DNA from: Tieghemiomyces parasiticus
Lineage: Eukaryota; Kickxellomycota; Dimargaritomycetes; Dimargaritales; Dimargaritaceae
Length of the DNA stretch: 64,000 bases
Reading direction: 5' to 3'
NCBI GenBank assembly: GCA_027575765.1
Contig: JANBPT010000020.1
Location: 1 to 64,000, forward strand
The notes beneath the pieces are model-generated. The model ran no database searches. It saw only the letters and a list, made by a program, of their open reading frames with translations, and was not told where the DNA came from. Shown piece after piece: positions 24,401 through 36,339 of the stretch. A program made the translations under genes and the position numbers. Each line of letters starts with the position of its first letter. Positions within the stretch are counted from its first letter, which is position 1.

Positions 24401-27400
24401 ATTGATTCCTCGAAGGAGGAGGTGGCTGAGGCCGCCGACAGGTGATGCAAATGGGAACCCTTGGAGAAGGACCCGGCTCCGCCCCCGATGAGGGTAGACG
24501 CCGAGGGATGCGATGAGAGCGCTACGCCCGAGCCACTGCCACTCCCGGTGGCCGAGGCGGTAGCATGGTGACTAGCGGCGGTATCCTTAGCGTGGTCCTT
24601 ACCACCGTCGCTATGGTGGTGACGGTTGTGAGAGATGGACAGTTTCTGATGGAATGGGGTCTTCTTCTTAATCTTCTCGACGGGGCCTGGCGGGACGGGT
24701 GCAGATTCCTTCGCGTGTAGGTTGGTGGCGCTGAGCGAGCTACCCAGTTTACCTCCCGTTTCGCCGCTACCGGGCCCGTGGATCGAGTCATCGTCGCCGT
24801 CTAGGCCCCGGGTCACCCCGTGGATGAGGGCACGCCAGCGTTTGTAGGCCTCCTCCCACGCCGCCAGGTTACCCATCGTGGGTACGGTCATCTGACGAAG
24901 CAGGCGGCGAATGCGCTTCTGCTGGGCGACTTTGCCGGCAATCATGGTGGTTCCGGCGGCCAGCTCGCGGTACACGGCGTAATTCTTGACCACCGTGAAG
25001 TTGGACTGCGCGGGATCCTCAGTCTCTTCGGTAAGCGCGGCCTCGTCACACAGTAGGGCGAAGCAGTCCTGAGCCATGGTGATGATCCCGGGCTCAGCCG
25101 AGCATAACAACACCAGGAGAGCGATTTCCATGGCGACGCTAGCCACCAGTCGGTCATGCACCTCGATGCCCGCGGCCACCTGACCGGGGTGCCGTTGCAG
25201 GACCTGATTACGCTTCATGAGGAGCCGCAGCAGCACGTACAACATGAACTTGGCACCCTCCTCGCGGTCGTTAAAGTCGAGGATCTCGCGGGCTACTGCC
25301 AGTAGCACCTGGGAACTGATGGTCCAGAAGGAGGGCATGAGCGAGCCTGGGGGGCCCCATGACTCGACGTAAACGGGTTCATGTAGGGCCAAGACCGTAA
25401 ACGCGGCCATGGATCGAATGGTGGTGACCGGTTCGCGGAAGCATGCCGTTACGTTGGCGAACAGGGTTAGGTTCTCGGCAAATTGCACGTCTGGCACAAC
25501 GCTGAAGATAGCCGGCAGTGGGTCGGTCCAGTACAGCTTGAGCAAGGTGACGATCACCTCGATACGTTCGGCCTTAAGAGCGTCCAGATCGGAGGCCTTG
25601 CTACTGCCACGCTTGAGTAGGGCGCGCTCTAGGGTCAGCGAGGACTTGCGGGGTACTTGTTCACCGGCAGGCTGGTTTATAAAGGTCTGCAGCATCTTGC
25701 GGAACGGGGATGCCACGGTGGCGTAGAGGGTAGAAATATTGGGCAGCCAGGGTAGGGTGGGCTCGATGGCCAGCGTGTAGCAGGCCTTGACCAAAATGAG
25801 TCGGTACGGTACTGCGATACCCTCCTGAAGGAACAGCGGGACCAGGTGGCGCACGGCCAGGGTAGGATCGTAGCGGTGATAGGTGATCAGGGCCTCCATG
25901 AGGAAGCGCTGGTCGGCCGCGTTGGTTACGTCAAGGTGGCTGGCACGGAAATCAAACAGGCGCTCCCGTAGGGACGGTTCAAAGTCACCCACCACGGCAC
26001 TGAGCGGGGTGTTGGGTATCGTACCAACGTAGGCCGCGGCGCGAATGAGGTCCACGTAGGCGTGGGCAGCAGCCTCAAAGTTGCGCGAGTTGCGCATAGC
26101 CTTGGCCAGGTGGTCCAAGAACACACGACGCTTGGCGGCTTTGCTCCCGCCTTCAAAATTAGCCAGCACGTTGACCACGTCCGGACAAAGGGCCAGGAGG
26201 GTGGCCTGCAGCGGCCATAGTATCAGTTTGCCCTTGGGGTGGGCGTTGTCGTGCAAAGACAGACACACGTCAAAAAGGATTTCGGGATTACCGTCGAGGC
26301 GGCGGCCCTCCTTCCACAGAGCAATGTAGTCGGCCGGGTAGGACTCGATCCAGTTCCAAATCATGCGGCGTAGGGTGGGAGCCACAGTGAGTTGGACATT
26401 GCGACGAAATTGCAGGAAGAGTACTGAGAGTTCTTGAAGGACCTGGGCCAGGCGGGTGGTGTTTAGGTGGCAGTACTCGAGGATCCGGATCTCCTGGACA
26501 TCAGGAAGTTCCTCCTGGCTGCTAGCGAGGATCATCATGCGGGCCTTGATGCGGGCGAACACCACGGGCCAGTTGGAGGCGCTCAGATAGAAGAGGATGC
26601 GGTTGGCGATCAAGGCCTGGCTCACGCGGGCCTCGCGGCGCGGGGCGGTGAATACCAGGTTGGTGAAGGAGTCCACGTTAGGCACGAAGGTGGAGGCGTA
26701 AGACCCGGTGAGAAAGAGATAGGACCGGGCCGTGGACAGGTAGAACGCGCGTGACTGGTCAAGGTTGGCCACGATCGAGGCTAGGTCGTGGTTAGCCGGG
26801 GCCGGGTGACTGAGGATGATGCGCAGCACGGCGTTGAAGACGTACTTGGCCAAGGGTTCATCGAAGGGGACTGGGTCCATGAGGATCTGCTCGGTCACGT
26901 AGGCGGCGTTGATGTTTTGCGGAGTAAACACCACGGGACGGGTAAAGGTGCCGTGGAAGTTTCCCACGTAGAGCTCCTTGCCTACGAGGGCCACGCCGCC
27001 TGAGCGGTCGGTGGGGTCGTCCTCCAACACCTCGTAATAGGCGGATTTGCTGTTGCCCATCAGCTGACTTGCGTAGGCCGGATCGCGTTGGAGCGGGGAG
27101 CGGCCTAGCGACTTGGAGAACCGCCGGGCATTAATAGCCACCTCGTCCTCGACGGTGGCGGTAGAGCCGGTCCCATCGCGGGTAGCAGTCGATAGAGACG
27201 GGTCGCAGAAGGGCAGGTACGGCAGGGCGGAACCCTGGTTCGAGGGGAACCCCCGGCCTTCGGCCTGGGCGCGCTTGAGAGTCTTGTGCCAGTTATAGGC
27301 CATGCAGCCGACAAGGATCCGGGTCAGAAAATTTTGGGAGTAGGTCACATTGAGCTGAGTCTCCTCCGAAGAAGTGTTGTTGGCGGTCCGGCTGATGGAC

Positions 27401-28061
27401 TCGATAAGCTTGATGATGGTCTGGGCGGTAATGTTCAGGCGGTATTCAGAAATCTCGAGTAGGGACCGCACGATGCTCTTGAGCACCTCGTCGGACTCGA
27501 GGAGCTCATAGGACTTATTGGTGTAGCATGGCAGCTGAGGGAGAGGGAACGGTAGGCAATAAAGTTGGAGAACGATTGAAAGAGGTTAATACGTGATCGA
27601 TCGGGGTATAAAACTGTGTCGTCTGGAACAGCTAGATTGTATAGGTAGGGGAAGTATTACGGGTACGAAGCGAGTGAGGAAGGTGGAAGCGTGGTGGGGG
27701 AGGGGTGCAGGGTCTGTGGGCGAGGTCTGCAACTTCCGCCCGACGACAATGTTGTTCGTAGGCGGTGTGGATGGGATCATCCCCTCCCCTTCGCCCCTGA
27801 AACCCGCTCGACGTCCATAGCAGCACCCGGCGCATGCCAAGGGGTTGGCTTAGATACATGTGTACCATTAAGCTCTGCCGATGGCCATGTGACTCAGCAC
27901 AGCGAGCGACGATAGAAGCTTGGCTGTTAGGGCTTCTGCGACTTAGCCTACACACTGTATATTAAGCCACACCACACCACGAGGAAACCAACTGGCCAGT
28001 GACTTACCAGGAAACTGAGCTTATTGATGAGGGCCAGAATAAGTAACGTGTCGCCATCCAT
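18487..28061 (-). CDS. NF1: Neurofibromin/IRA-family Ras GTPase-activating protein
   Basis: Exon 1 (28008-28061) encodes 18 residues. After a 473-nt GTAAGT...CAG intron, exon 2 (18487-27534) runs uninterrupted to the stop, giving 3033 residues. The join reads LSFLLPCYTN in phase 0. The N-terminal third matches the neurofibromin repeat region (WNWIESYPADYIALW, then LWPLQATLLALCPDV). The RasGAP domain spans about 1540-1740. Its arginine finger is probably Arg1563 in MFRRNC, and FLRFFCPAIVAP near 1675 is the conserved FLRF block. A Sec14-like domain (about 1950-2110) and a PH-like module (about 2120-2240) follow, then a long HEAT-like C-terminal half. Family function is to speed GTP hydrolysis on Ras, as yeast Ira1/2 do in the cAMP pathway. 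A ten-His tract (about 1277-1286) and Ser/Gly-rich inserts lie between conserved blocks. The length exceeds human NF1 (about 2.8 kDa x 1000 residues class) and is near yeast Ira. Confidence 0.93.
23727..23759 (-). repeat. Coding CAC repeat (poly-His) in RasGAP gene
   Basis: A TGG/CAC trinucleotide run encodes ten consecutive His residues within the RasGAP frame, flanked by Gly/Ser/Asn-rich sequence. It keeps the reading frame and lies between the N-terminal helical region and the catalytic domain. Confidence 0.9.
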
Positions 28062-31000
28062 ATTGAACCGGCAGGCCTAGCCAGAGGGGTGTACCCAGTC
28101 GGGCAGAATGTGGTGAGATGCGTCGCGCGTCGGTGTGGCTGGCAAGGCGAAGATGGACTGCACGGTGGTAATCCAAAGGATGAGGGGGAAGGATGGCGCT
28201 TTGCCGAAGCGAAGACGCGGTGTTGTCTGGAGATGTCGTTTAAGGAGGCTGCGGGGACACTGGTGTGGTACAGAGCCAGATGGGCAATTGCGGTGACTAA
28301 TTGGTGGCCAGCGCTTGCGCTTGTAAAAGTAGTAACGGTAAGAAAAACGCGGGAGGTAGACACGCTCTGTACACGCACACACGTCGAGAATAAGCAGTAT
28401 ATACGTATATATATATATAGGTCGGTACGGAGATGGAAGGGATGAAGGTATTTAGGGGTCCGCAAGCAACGTGGTTCTAAGGGTTAGGTACACGGGGAGG
28501 GGGGAGGGGGAGGGCAAAGAAGGTGGGAACGGAGCAACAGAGAACGGGCCCTCGGGATAGGTCGAGACAGTAGAGCGGGGGGCGTAAGCGGACCAAGAAA
28601 AAAAAAACCACCCGTCGTTGACACTGGTGAGTGCGGATCGCGTGGGCGGCCAAGGAGGCTAGGGGTGGTGAATGAGCCGCCCTGGTTGGACCTAAAGAGC
28701 GACTAGAACAGCAGGCTCCAAACAGGGGAGACTTAGGAAGGTCGGTGTTTGAAGAAGTATGTATGTGTGGCTCCCGAGTGGTGCCAGCCAGTTTAAAGTA
28801 TTAGTAAAAATCTAGTCGAGGTGGATGTTGACCCCATAGAAGGCAGTCGGACTATTTGTTGGATAAAATTAGCAAAGTAGAAAAAGCATCGATCAAAGGC
28901 GTACCAGGGAGATTCTAGAGGCGGCCAGGCCGTCGGTTGAGCGGGACCTCGCCGGTTAAAATAGGCTTGAGGAGAGGGTAGTGTTGCTAGCTCGTGGCAC
29001 GGCAGGGTAGAGAAAGAGAGCGAAGGAGAAGGGGGGGGGGATCAGACAGCCTGCGACTAAATAAGAAAATAATCACCATGGCCGACTCGTCAACGGTCTA
29101 ATCGGACGCAGTCCGGATTGGAGGTACTGGGGTGCCGCATACACCGATAGTGAGCGCCAGTAAATGGCTGAATGCAGAGCGTACAGGCACGGGGGCGCCG
29201 CTGGATTAGGCACTTGGGGAGCGGAGATCGTTGAAGGGGAAGTATAAAAAAACAATCCAATCATACACCTTCTAACCGGGCAGTTTATACACGTCGACGT
29301 ATCCTAGTGTTGCCCGCAGAGCCCTCCTTTGATGACCGAGTAATGACGGTAAAGGAGGAGGGGGCGAAGGTCAGGGATGGCGGAGTCCCTAAACAAGGCA
29401 AGAGGGGCTGAGGCAGTGAGCGGAGACTGAATAGGTGGGGCGGTCGATTGGGCGGGTTCCTGACCACCCGCAATCAGTGTTGAGGACCCAGGCCATGCAC
29501 AGCGGTTAACAGTTTGGTTGGTGAGGCAGTGGGCGGGAGCGAGGGGGAGAGAATGCCAAAACCAGGCGCGGGGTTTCTTTTTGAAACACCGCCGGGAGAG
29601 GACGGTGGCTGGGGTCGCTGGCAATGAAGACCAGGGTGAGGGAGATCAAAAGGCGGGTCCACCACCTGGCGAGCACCAATGTATAGGGAGGGGGAGGGGG
29701 GCGACGTCTTGCGGCCATTGCCCACCGCGGCACGGAGCGCTCAGGAGCGAGGCGCATATACCGACGGACGATTCCAACACCAGCTACTATGGCCTTGCAG
29801 CGGCCTGTTTCAGCCGGGGCCGCGTACGCATCAGATAGATTGCTTTCCGGCCAGACGGACCGCCGGCGGCACCACACCCGCCAGCATAGGCTGCCAGGTA
29901 TCTGCCGCTGCCTGCCTGAACTGGACTGTACCGGGTCGCCAGGATTTGCATGCGACCGGACATCCGGGCGCAACCGAGGGGATGAGGAGAGGGAGCCCGG
30001 CGCTCGCGTGCGGGTTGATCTTCCGTGCGTTCGAGCCTTTCTTGGTCCTCAGCTGATATTCTTTCGGCCCGGCACCGGCACATCACGGCCGCCAGGTTAA
30101 ACGAGCGAATATATATATGTGCCCCCTATCTATACGCAGGACTCCTAACCGTGGCTTTCGTGGCGTCCCCCTCTTCCAAGGCCTGTTTCCCCATGTCACC
30201 ACCACGCGGCTCCGAAGGGACAACGTCTTCCTTGCACCCCCCCAGAAAAACAACTGAAAACAGATACCCCTAGCCTGCCTGCGACGGTTCGCCCGCGTCT
30301 AGGCGACTTCTAGTCCCCCGTCTCGGTAGCGATGTCGGGACCAGGCACACTGATGGAGAAATGGCTGGCGGTGAAGGGTGGCGACCTCGGAGGGGCCGGG
30401 TGCGGACCTGGCTGCAGGCGAGTGAGAGCAGAGGAAAGATCGACCTCCTGGACACCGTGGGACCTATTGTCCTGCAGCACAGCCCTGAGGCCACTTAGCC
30501 AGGCCCGTATGCGTGTCATTTTACGCCTAGGCGGCCTCCACCCCACGGGATGATGGCCATAGGGTGGGGAAGGCGATACATTGAAAGGGTAGAAGACAGA
30601 TACACAACACCAATACGGGGCGTGTCCGATCACCACTATCAGCCCATGCAACTCTAGACGTACTTGCCACTCTGCCAACTGATCGCCACGCCTACTTGCC
30701 CTCAGCCTCTTCGGGGCTCCTCTGCTCGTTGTCAGCGCGGCTCAATGCGGCCTTAGCCACTCTTGTCACGACCTAGCCTTTCCTAGTCCGGTGATGCCCA
30801 TTCTCCATTCCAAGGGGGAGGGTGTATAGCGAAGGGAAGGGTATATAAAAATTCCTACAGCCCGGGCAGCGCGGCCGGTGGGCCATAAGCTCATTCCATC
30901 CACGCTGGCCGCATGCATGATGGCCTGGCCTACAGCGCATGCAGCTCCAAATCCATCGGAGCCTTGCAACCCGCATACAGGTTTCGGCGGACGACGACGG

Positions 31001-33535
31001 CGCCTACCAGATTGGGTGTTTTTTTGGGGGGAGTGGGAGGGCTGTTTCAGCCCAGCGAGTTGCTCTACCTCCCTTTTTTGCCCCTTACTTTTGCGTAGAC
31101 TGTTGCTGGATTTATCTCCATAATCCTTCACAGCCCGTGAGCCACTCCTCCGCCTCGTTGTCCATCCACCTCCCTAAAATAACTGGCTAGTGTATCCTAT
31201 CACCTCCCTCTGGCTTGGACAGCTTATGGCTGGGGTTTGGTCCTGGTCTCTGCGCCACCACTATCCACGCCATGCCGCGCTTTGCTTACGTGCTAAACGC
31301 CTGCTTCTGTACCTACTGTATTTTGCAGAGGTGTTCTCATAGCAGCAGATTTATTTTTGCGCCTGCTGAGATGAGAATTTTGGGCCGCCTAGTATGCGTC
31401 GTCGCATTTTGCCCCAGAACGAGTGGATCCTGCGTTGCGCCTGTTGCTGTTGATGTCGTCAAATCCTCAAGCTGCACCGGCACTGCCAGGTAAACGCTAC
31501 TTGCCATATCAGCCGAGGTCAATGCCATTGATGGCTGGGCTGAAAACTGATCGGGGGTATTATTCACCACCATTGATGATTATTGTGGTCGGAATAATCG
31601 CCAACTTATGATTGCAGCCTCAACAGCGACCTCTCACCTGGACTCGGAACGATGATGATAAACCGAGTCCATCGAAGTCGCCTACGCCGTTTGATGTATT
31701 ATCCTGCGATGAGTCCTTCTTAGGATAGCATGCTTCGTTGCCCTCTCGTCTTCTTCATGCTGGGGGTTTCCCTGCTGCTTTTCTGTGATGAATTCATCGC
31801 TGCTGCCACTTCACAACTGTTGAAAGTCAAGGCCGGAATGGATATATAGTATCTGCCCACTGGTCGCCTCAATAAATGAGAGACTGCCCTAGAACCCTCT
31901 ACTTTTATATCGTATTCGCAACCCCCGTGTATTACTACACCACCATTTTCTTGAGCCTCCGGGCCAATGGCGAGATTCTGGAGTGGTTCTAGTGTATAAA
32001 GTCCTAGGATGATGGTGGTGGTGGTCTGGTGCCTGCCAAGGCTGTAAAGTGCAAAATCACTACTACTACTGCTGACCAGAAGCCGCGGGTGAAGTGCCAG
32101 CACAATGGCTATCCTGCTAACATTTCTCACTTCGCTGTATGTTCATCAATGCAAACGGCTCGGCTCGTTAAACGCAACATTTGCCTCCATCGAAACGCAA
32201 ATTCTCGGGGAACGCGCCGCAAATACTACACACTGGCGGCGTGATACCCATCATCGCATGGCGCAAACTCATTGGCAACTAATAGTAGTAAATCCCCGAT
32301 GCCGCCTGCGTTCCCCCTCCCCCTCTCCCCTCATTGTTAGGGTCGAGAGCTACGGTGACAGTGGGGCGAGGAAAATTACAGTTCAAACCCTTTCATAGTA
32401 TGGTCGAAGGATGGCTCATAGTTAAACACTAATGACAGTGCTCTTCAACCCAAGCCGGAAGGTTAGGACTGCGTACTGCCAGTTGCTGGCCGACGATTGG
32501 TGGGACGTTCCCAGTTGTCGGGTGAGCCTCCAAGTGAGCGCAGTCCGAAGTGGGTGTAGGTTGGGCTGCCAATCATCTTGCCCCCCCTCATGATCTTGCA
32601 CTCTAAACAGTCCACCGTGGCCTATGGGGCTGACTCCTTGGATGCTTACGACGGAAAGCCAATCCCGCTTTCGAACAGGCCGACCAATGGCCCCCCCATG
32701 TTAGGCGGAGCTGCCATGCGGTGGATCGGCCGATGGTGCGTGCATGTCTAATTGGTTTGTTATTAATCCACTTTTCACACCATGTGGCTAGTTCCCGCTT
32801 CCTCTACTCTTCGATGCACACTTGCAACCGAAGCGCCACGACTGGACGCCATGCCTTACCAGCCGCTGGACTTTAGCTTCCGCTAGTCTCTCGTTCCACC
32901 CCCTTCCTCCCCTTTAATCTGAGCCGGTTAATAAGTGGCCTTGTGAGGTTTACTGATATAAACCATGGCTAGGTCAGCTTCATCGAGTTCGCCTCAAATG
33001 GTCTTCCGCAGATAATGCTATTGTTACGGTTAGCCATACAGTTCTCTCGCGCCACCTCTCCTTGTCGTCGTTCACTCGATTCTGTGACGGGCAATAATGT
33101 ATGGGGAGGAACCCACAGGGGGGCGTTCTTTAATTATATCATTCCTGGCAAGGTGCCCACATCTGTTAAGTGTAGCAAAGTAAGGGGTCGGGTCAAACTA
33201 TAGCATTAGGTTCAATCATGGTATGAAGACTGTAGTATATCCAGGGGGGGGGGGTAAACTTAGTCAATACGCAGCCGTTGGCTCTAAAGGGATTGGAAGG
33301 AGGTCAAAGCCCCGCTATTGCCCTTACATCAGAAGGTAATTAGTTACAATTTCCACGCGATGGTTTATTGTTTACGGGGTTTACATGAGGGGGGAGGTAT
33401 AGAACAGCGATGGCCAATGAAAAAAGAAGGAAAGCGAGTCGCAGTGGAAGTCATAGGTGGCTATTGTATTGGCTAGTTTCAACCTGGTGCTGAGGGACAG
33501 GGTTTGGTTCCCTGAAAAGTTGGGCCGATGGACGC
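28062..33535. other. Long spacer, RasGAP promoter side; no supported gene
   Basis: About 5.5 kb without a recognisable gene. The part next to the RasGAP ATG is purine-rich on plus, so pyrimidine-rich in its transcript sense, and includes a TA tract at 28398-28419. Mononucleotide G runs occur at 29031-29040 and 33244-33254. The ATG-started frame at 32105-32398 has a hydrophobic first 20 residues but no family resemblance and no codon bias. Several frames at 29.3-30.1 kb are GC-rich shadows on both strands. Unrecognised RNA or lineage-specific genes remain possible. Confidence 0.5.
28398..28419. repeat. TA-rich alternating tract upstream of RasGAP gene
   Basis: TATATACG is followed by repeated TA units, all alternating purine and pyrimidine, 337 nt upstream of the RasGAP ATG. 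It may double as the TATA region of that gene. A short AC-rich stretch lies just 5' of it on the plus strand. Confidence 0.7.
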
Positions 33536-34405
33536 CTACTGGATGCGCATTTCCTGGTCCTCCTCGATGAAGCTGATTTGGTCGTGGCCCTTGAGCTCGG
33601 CTGGACCGCAGGGTGAGGCGGGAGAAGTTGCGATAAGATTATGGCATATATTTAGTCGAGTGCATCTAGAGCACGCCAGCATACTGCTAGGGTCCTTGAG
33701 GAAGAGCGGGGTCATAAAAGCTTCGGGAGGTGAAGGCTAGGGTACGTACCGTGGAAGCTGGTGGGTAGATTGGCGGCGTATCCCTTCATCAGATCGAATT
33801 TGTGGTGGATAGTGCCGCCTGAGCATGGGGCACGGTGGTCCATTATTTGGTAGAAATGGCAGGTCAGTATTGGCATGCAGGCCGTGTTATCTTGCAGCCA
33901 AGAACCATCTCCGTGGAGCAGTAGAGCTTCCGATACATGATCATAGCCCGGTGTTGAAGCCTAGCGTGTAGCACTTACCCTGCTTCTTGACGTCTTCCAT
34001 GGACTTCTCAATCACCTCGTCAGGGGTGTCGGGCTTAAAAACCACGGTGTAGCGCTGACCGGCCTCTTTGGCCTGTGGGCCGGTGTCAGTCTTCTTCGGG
34101 GCTACAGTGTGGGAATGTGGGTCAGTCGGATGAGGCAGGGCCGAGCTTAAGGTTAGAGCTTGACGGCGTAAACGAGTACCCGGCCGGATGGCGGAGAGGC
34201 AGGGTAGCAGCATGAAGGCGGATAGTTGCCACGCTTCGTCAAATGAGGACTGAGGAGAATGGTGGCAGTCAAGGTAGAGCCGCACTCGATTGCCGAGTAA
34301 TAGAGTGCTTTAGGGCTCAATGAATAACCATGTGCGACCCGGGAAGTGGGTGGTGACAAGCAGGAGACGGTGGAGTTTGGCTTCCTGATTACCTTCGGCG
34401 GACAT
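33536..34405 (-). CDS. PBI2: Proteinase B inhibitor-type I9 protein (cytosolic)
   Basis: Four small exons, 34393-34405, 33979-34101, 33750-33818 and 33536-33600, give 89 residues. All three introns have GT-AG ends and the phases agree at every join: the first exon holds four codons plus one base, and the others join through GCC, GGC and GCC. The protein has the inhibitor I9 pattern: RYTVVFKPDTPDEVI (first strand), a helix ending DVKKQGGTI, the central block MKGYAANLPTSF, and the final strand ISFIEEDQE. Yeast Pbi2 inhibits vacuolar proteinase B and assists vacuole fusion; it lacks a signal peptide, as here. I9 domains also act as propeptide chaperones of subtilisins, but no protease follows, so a free inhibitor is more likely. 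Related I9 domains occur in two secreted proteins at 54.8-57.9 kb. Confidence 0.88.
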
Positions 34406-35421
34406 GCTGCTAGTACTAATTGGTGGTGGGGGGAGGTGAAGGGGGTTATGGGGAAGCGGCTGAAGGCAGACGATAGCAGCTAGGCAGTTGAGGGAAAGGT
34501 ATGCAGGTGCTTGCCGGAGGACTGCCGAGGTGCTCATATACCCCCTCTGGGGGACAGGTCAGCGGACTTTTCGCCAAGCCACCCTCGCTCTCAAATCTAC
34601 GACACCGCGTGTAGCCAACTTCCCAAGGTGGCTGCAGTTTGCGATACGTCATTCGCTAACGGGCGTCACATGGTGCGGGCGTAAGGCAAGCGTCCGCATC
34701 TACCGACAGCTTGTGAGTGGACCCCCCCCCCAGGGCGTTGACGTCGCTACCGACTGGGTTGTCTGTTTACAGGGCGATCTGCAATCGCGGATTTGGGGCC
34801 ACCTAAGAGGCCCAGCGAAAGGTTAGTCACGCCATTGTTGGTATTTGCCGTTGCTCGGGGTGGCCAGACCCCTTATGACTACTAATGGGGCGGAGGGCTT
34901 GGGTCGTTTCAGTGACCTTGTCCGCTGGGGGTGGGAGGGGTGTGGTGAATCGATGTTTGGGTGCACCTGGGTATTTGGCAGCGTGGTATAGGCTAGTATT
35001 GTTCCATCCCTTGGCCCGTTAGCTTCCTGAAACTCCGGGGGGGGGCGGTCACCCGATCAACTGACAAAACATGCGAGGGGTAGGTCACAAGGGTTTATAA
35101 GGACTAACTAGTAATGATGCAGTGTTGCAGTGTTGCAAGCAAGCTGCACCAGAAAATGATTATATATAAAATAAAGCTCTAGTAATACATGTAGGCTGAA
35201 CAATGACTGTTGGCTATAAGCCCTGGCGGGGACCGATTAGGGACTCCACAGGGATGGGGGGGGGAATGAAGAGGGGGGCTCAGTAGGTGAAGGTAACTAA
35301 AGATCACGATGCCTACATTAATGGGGGAAGAGGTGTGCAGGCAGAAGTCCCGCGGATAAGACTTCCAAACAACTTAGAGCAGCCCCGTAGTAAGCCCCTG
35401 TACCCGTCAGAGGTAATTGCT
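34406..35421. other. Spacer upstream of I9 inhibitor gene
   Basis: It holds the promoter of the I9 inhibitor and the 3' region of the next minus-strand gene. A TATA-like word (GTATATGA on minus) lies about 130 nt upstream of the I9 ATG. No exon is supported; AT-rich sequence at about 35.1-35.2 kb is probably 3' flank. Confidence 0.45.
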
Positions 35422-36339
35422 TTAGACAGCCGGCGTGGTCATCGGGGGTACTACATTGGGCTTATTGTTGGTGGTGGCCGTACCGGGCTGGTTAGCCGGC
35501 GCGGCGACAAAGTTAGGCGAGGGGGCGGGCTTGAGCCACTGGGGATTGGGCCGGGTTTGGGGCAGAGATGCTGCCATTTTCTTCATAGTCGAGAGCGGCT
35601 GGGGCTTCGGCATGCCAGGGATGGGGATAGGCGAGCCGAGGTAGCGGGGATAATCTGGACCGCGGTTCTTCGGCGAGGGGGACGGCGGGGTCTTGCGTGC
35701 GGGACGACGGTGACGACTAGGGCTGCCTTGCTGGGGCCGTTTAGTGCGGGTGGCACCGGCCGGGGACTTCTGGGCTGGACGCTGGGGGTGCTTGCTACGG
35801 TTGCCCTTCTTGGCGGGAGAGAGGGGATGCAGCCGGCGAAGCGGGGGACGACGGTGGTCTTGACGTTCAAACTTGAGGTCGGGGGTTCCGCCATGGAACT
35901 TGGGTAGTTTCTGGGCCTTGGCCTTCGCCTTGGACTTGATCGCGGGTGACGGGGAACGGGCCTGGTAGCCAGGAGACGCCGCCCAAGCCTTGAGGGTGGG
36001 CGGGGACCCTGGGGAGTTCATGGTCGACGGGCGGCGCGCAGGGGAGTTGCCCAGACGCTTGAGACCCTGCGGGGTACGCGGAATAGCTCCCGGGCGGTCA
36101 GCCCGGGTGTGCGCTAGGCGAATCCGTGGAAGCACCAGTGGACGGATCAGGTCGTGCTGGCTGAAGTCGTGTGGGGTCAGGTCGTCACTCTCAATAAATT
36201 CCACGAGGTTGAAGGTCGTGGGGTAAGACTTGTAGGGATAAACATTGTAGGGATCAACAAGATCGCGGAAATCGTCATATATATCGCCCTTGGCCTGCAT
36301 AATGCCGAGCGAGGCAGCGAAAATAGCGGAAGCCTTCAT
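35422..36339 (-). CDS. Basic proline-rich protein with possible signal peptide
   Basis: A single-exon ATG frame of 305 residues that I do not recognise. The first 18 residues (one Lys, then mostly Ala/Ile/Phe/Leu/Met, then an A-K-G end) could be a cleavable signal peptide, though a weak one. Residues 19-75 are acidic and Tyr/Asp-rich (DIYDDF, VDPYNVYPYKSYP). From about 85 to the end the chain is strongly basic and Pro/Ser-rich, with many S-P, P-R and K-A-K pairs, and looks disordered. The two-part charge layout suggests self-association or binding to an acidic partner such as nucleic acid or wall polymers; that is inference. A TATA box at 36608-36615 lies about 270 nt upstream of the ATG. Long GC-rich frames on the opposite strand are shadows. 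If the signal peptide is not real, a nuclear basic protein is the alternative. Confidence 0.6.
   Translation of the reverse strand: MKASAIFAASLGIMQAKGDIYDDFRDLVDPYNVYPYKSYPTTFNLVEFIESDDLTPHDFSQHDLIRPLVLPRIRLAHTRADRPGAIPRTPQGLKRLGNSPARRPSTMNSPGSPPTLKAWAASPGYQARSPSPAIKSKAKAKAQKLPKFHGGTPDLKFERQDHRRPPLRRLHPLSPAKKGNRSKHPQRPAQKSPAGATRTKRPQQGSPSRHRRPARKTPPSPSPKNRGPDYPRYLGSPIPIPGMPKPQPLSTMKKMAASLPQTRPNPQWLKPAPSPNFVAAPANQPGTATTNNKPNVVPPMTTPAV

Noticed and set aside
29506..30100. Several frames of 100-155 residues on both strands
   Set aside because: They overlap each other in GC-rich DNA, lack domains and mostly start at non-ATG codons.
32105..32398. 97-residue ATG frame with hydrophobic N terminus
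   Set aside because: Resemblance to a signal peptide is weak, the remainder has no pattern, and codon use is unlike the real genes.
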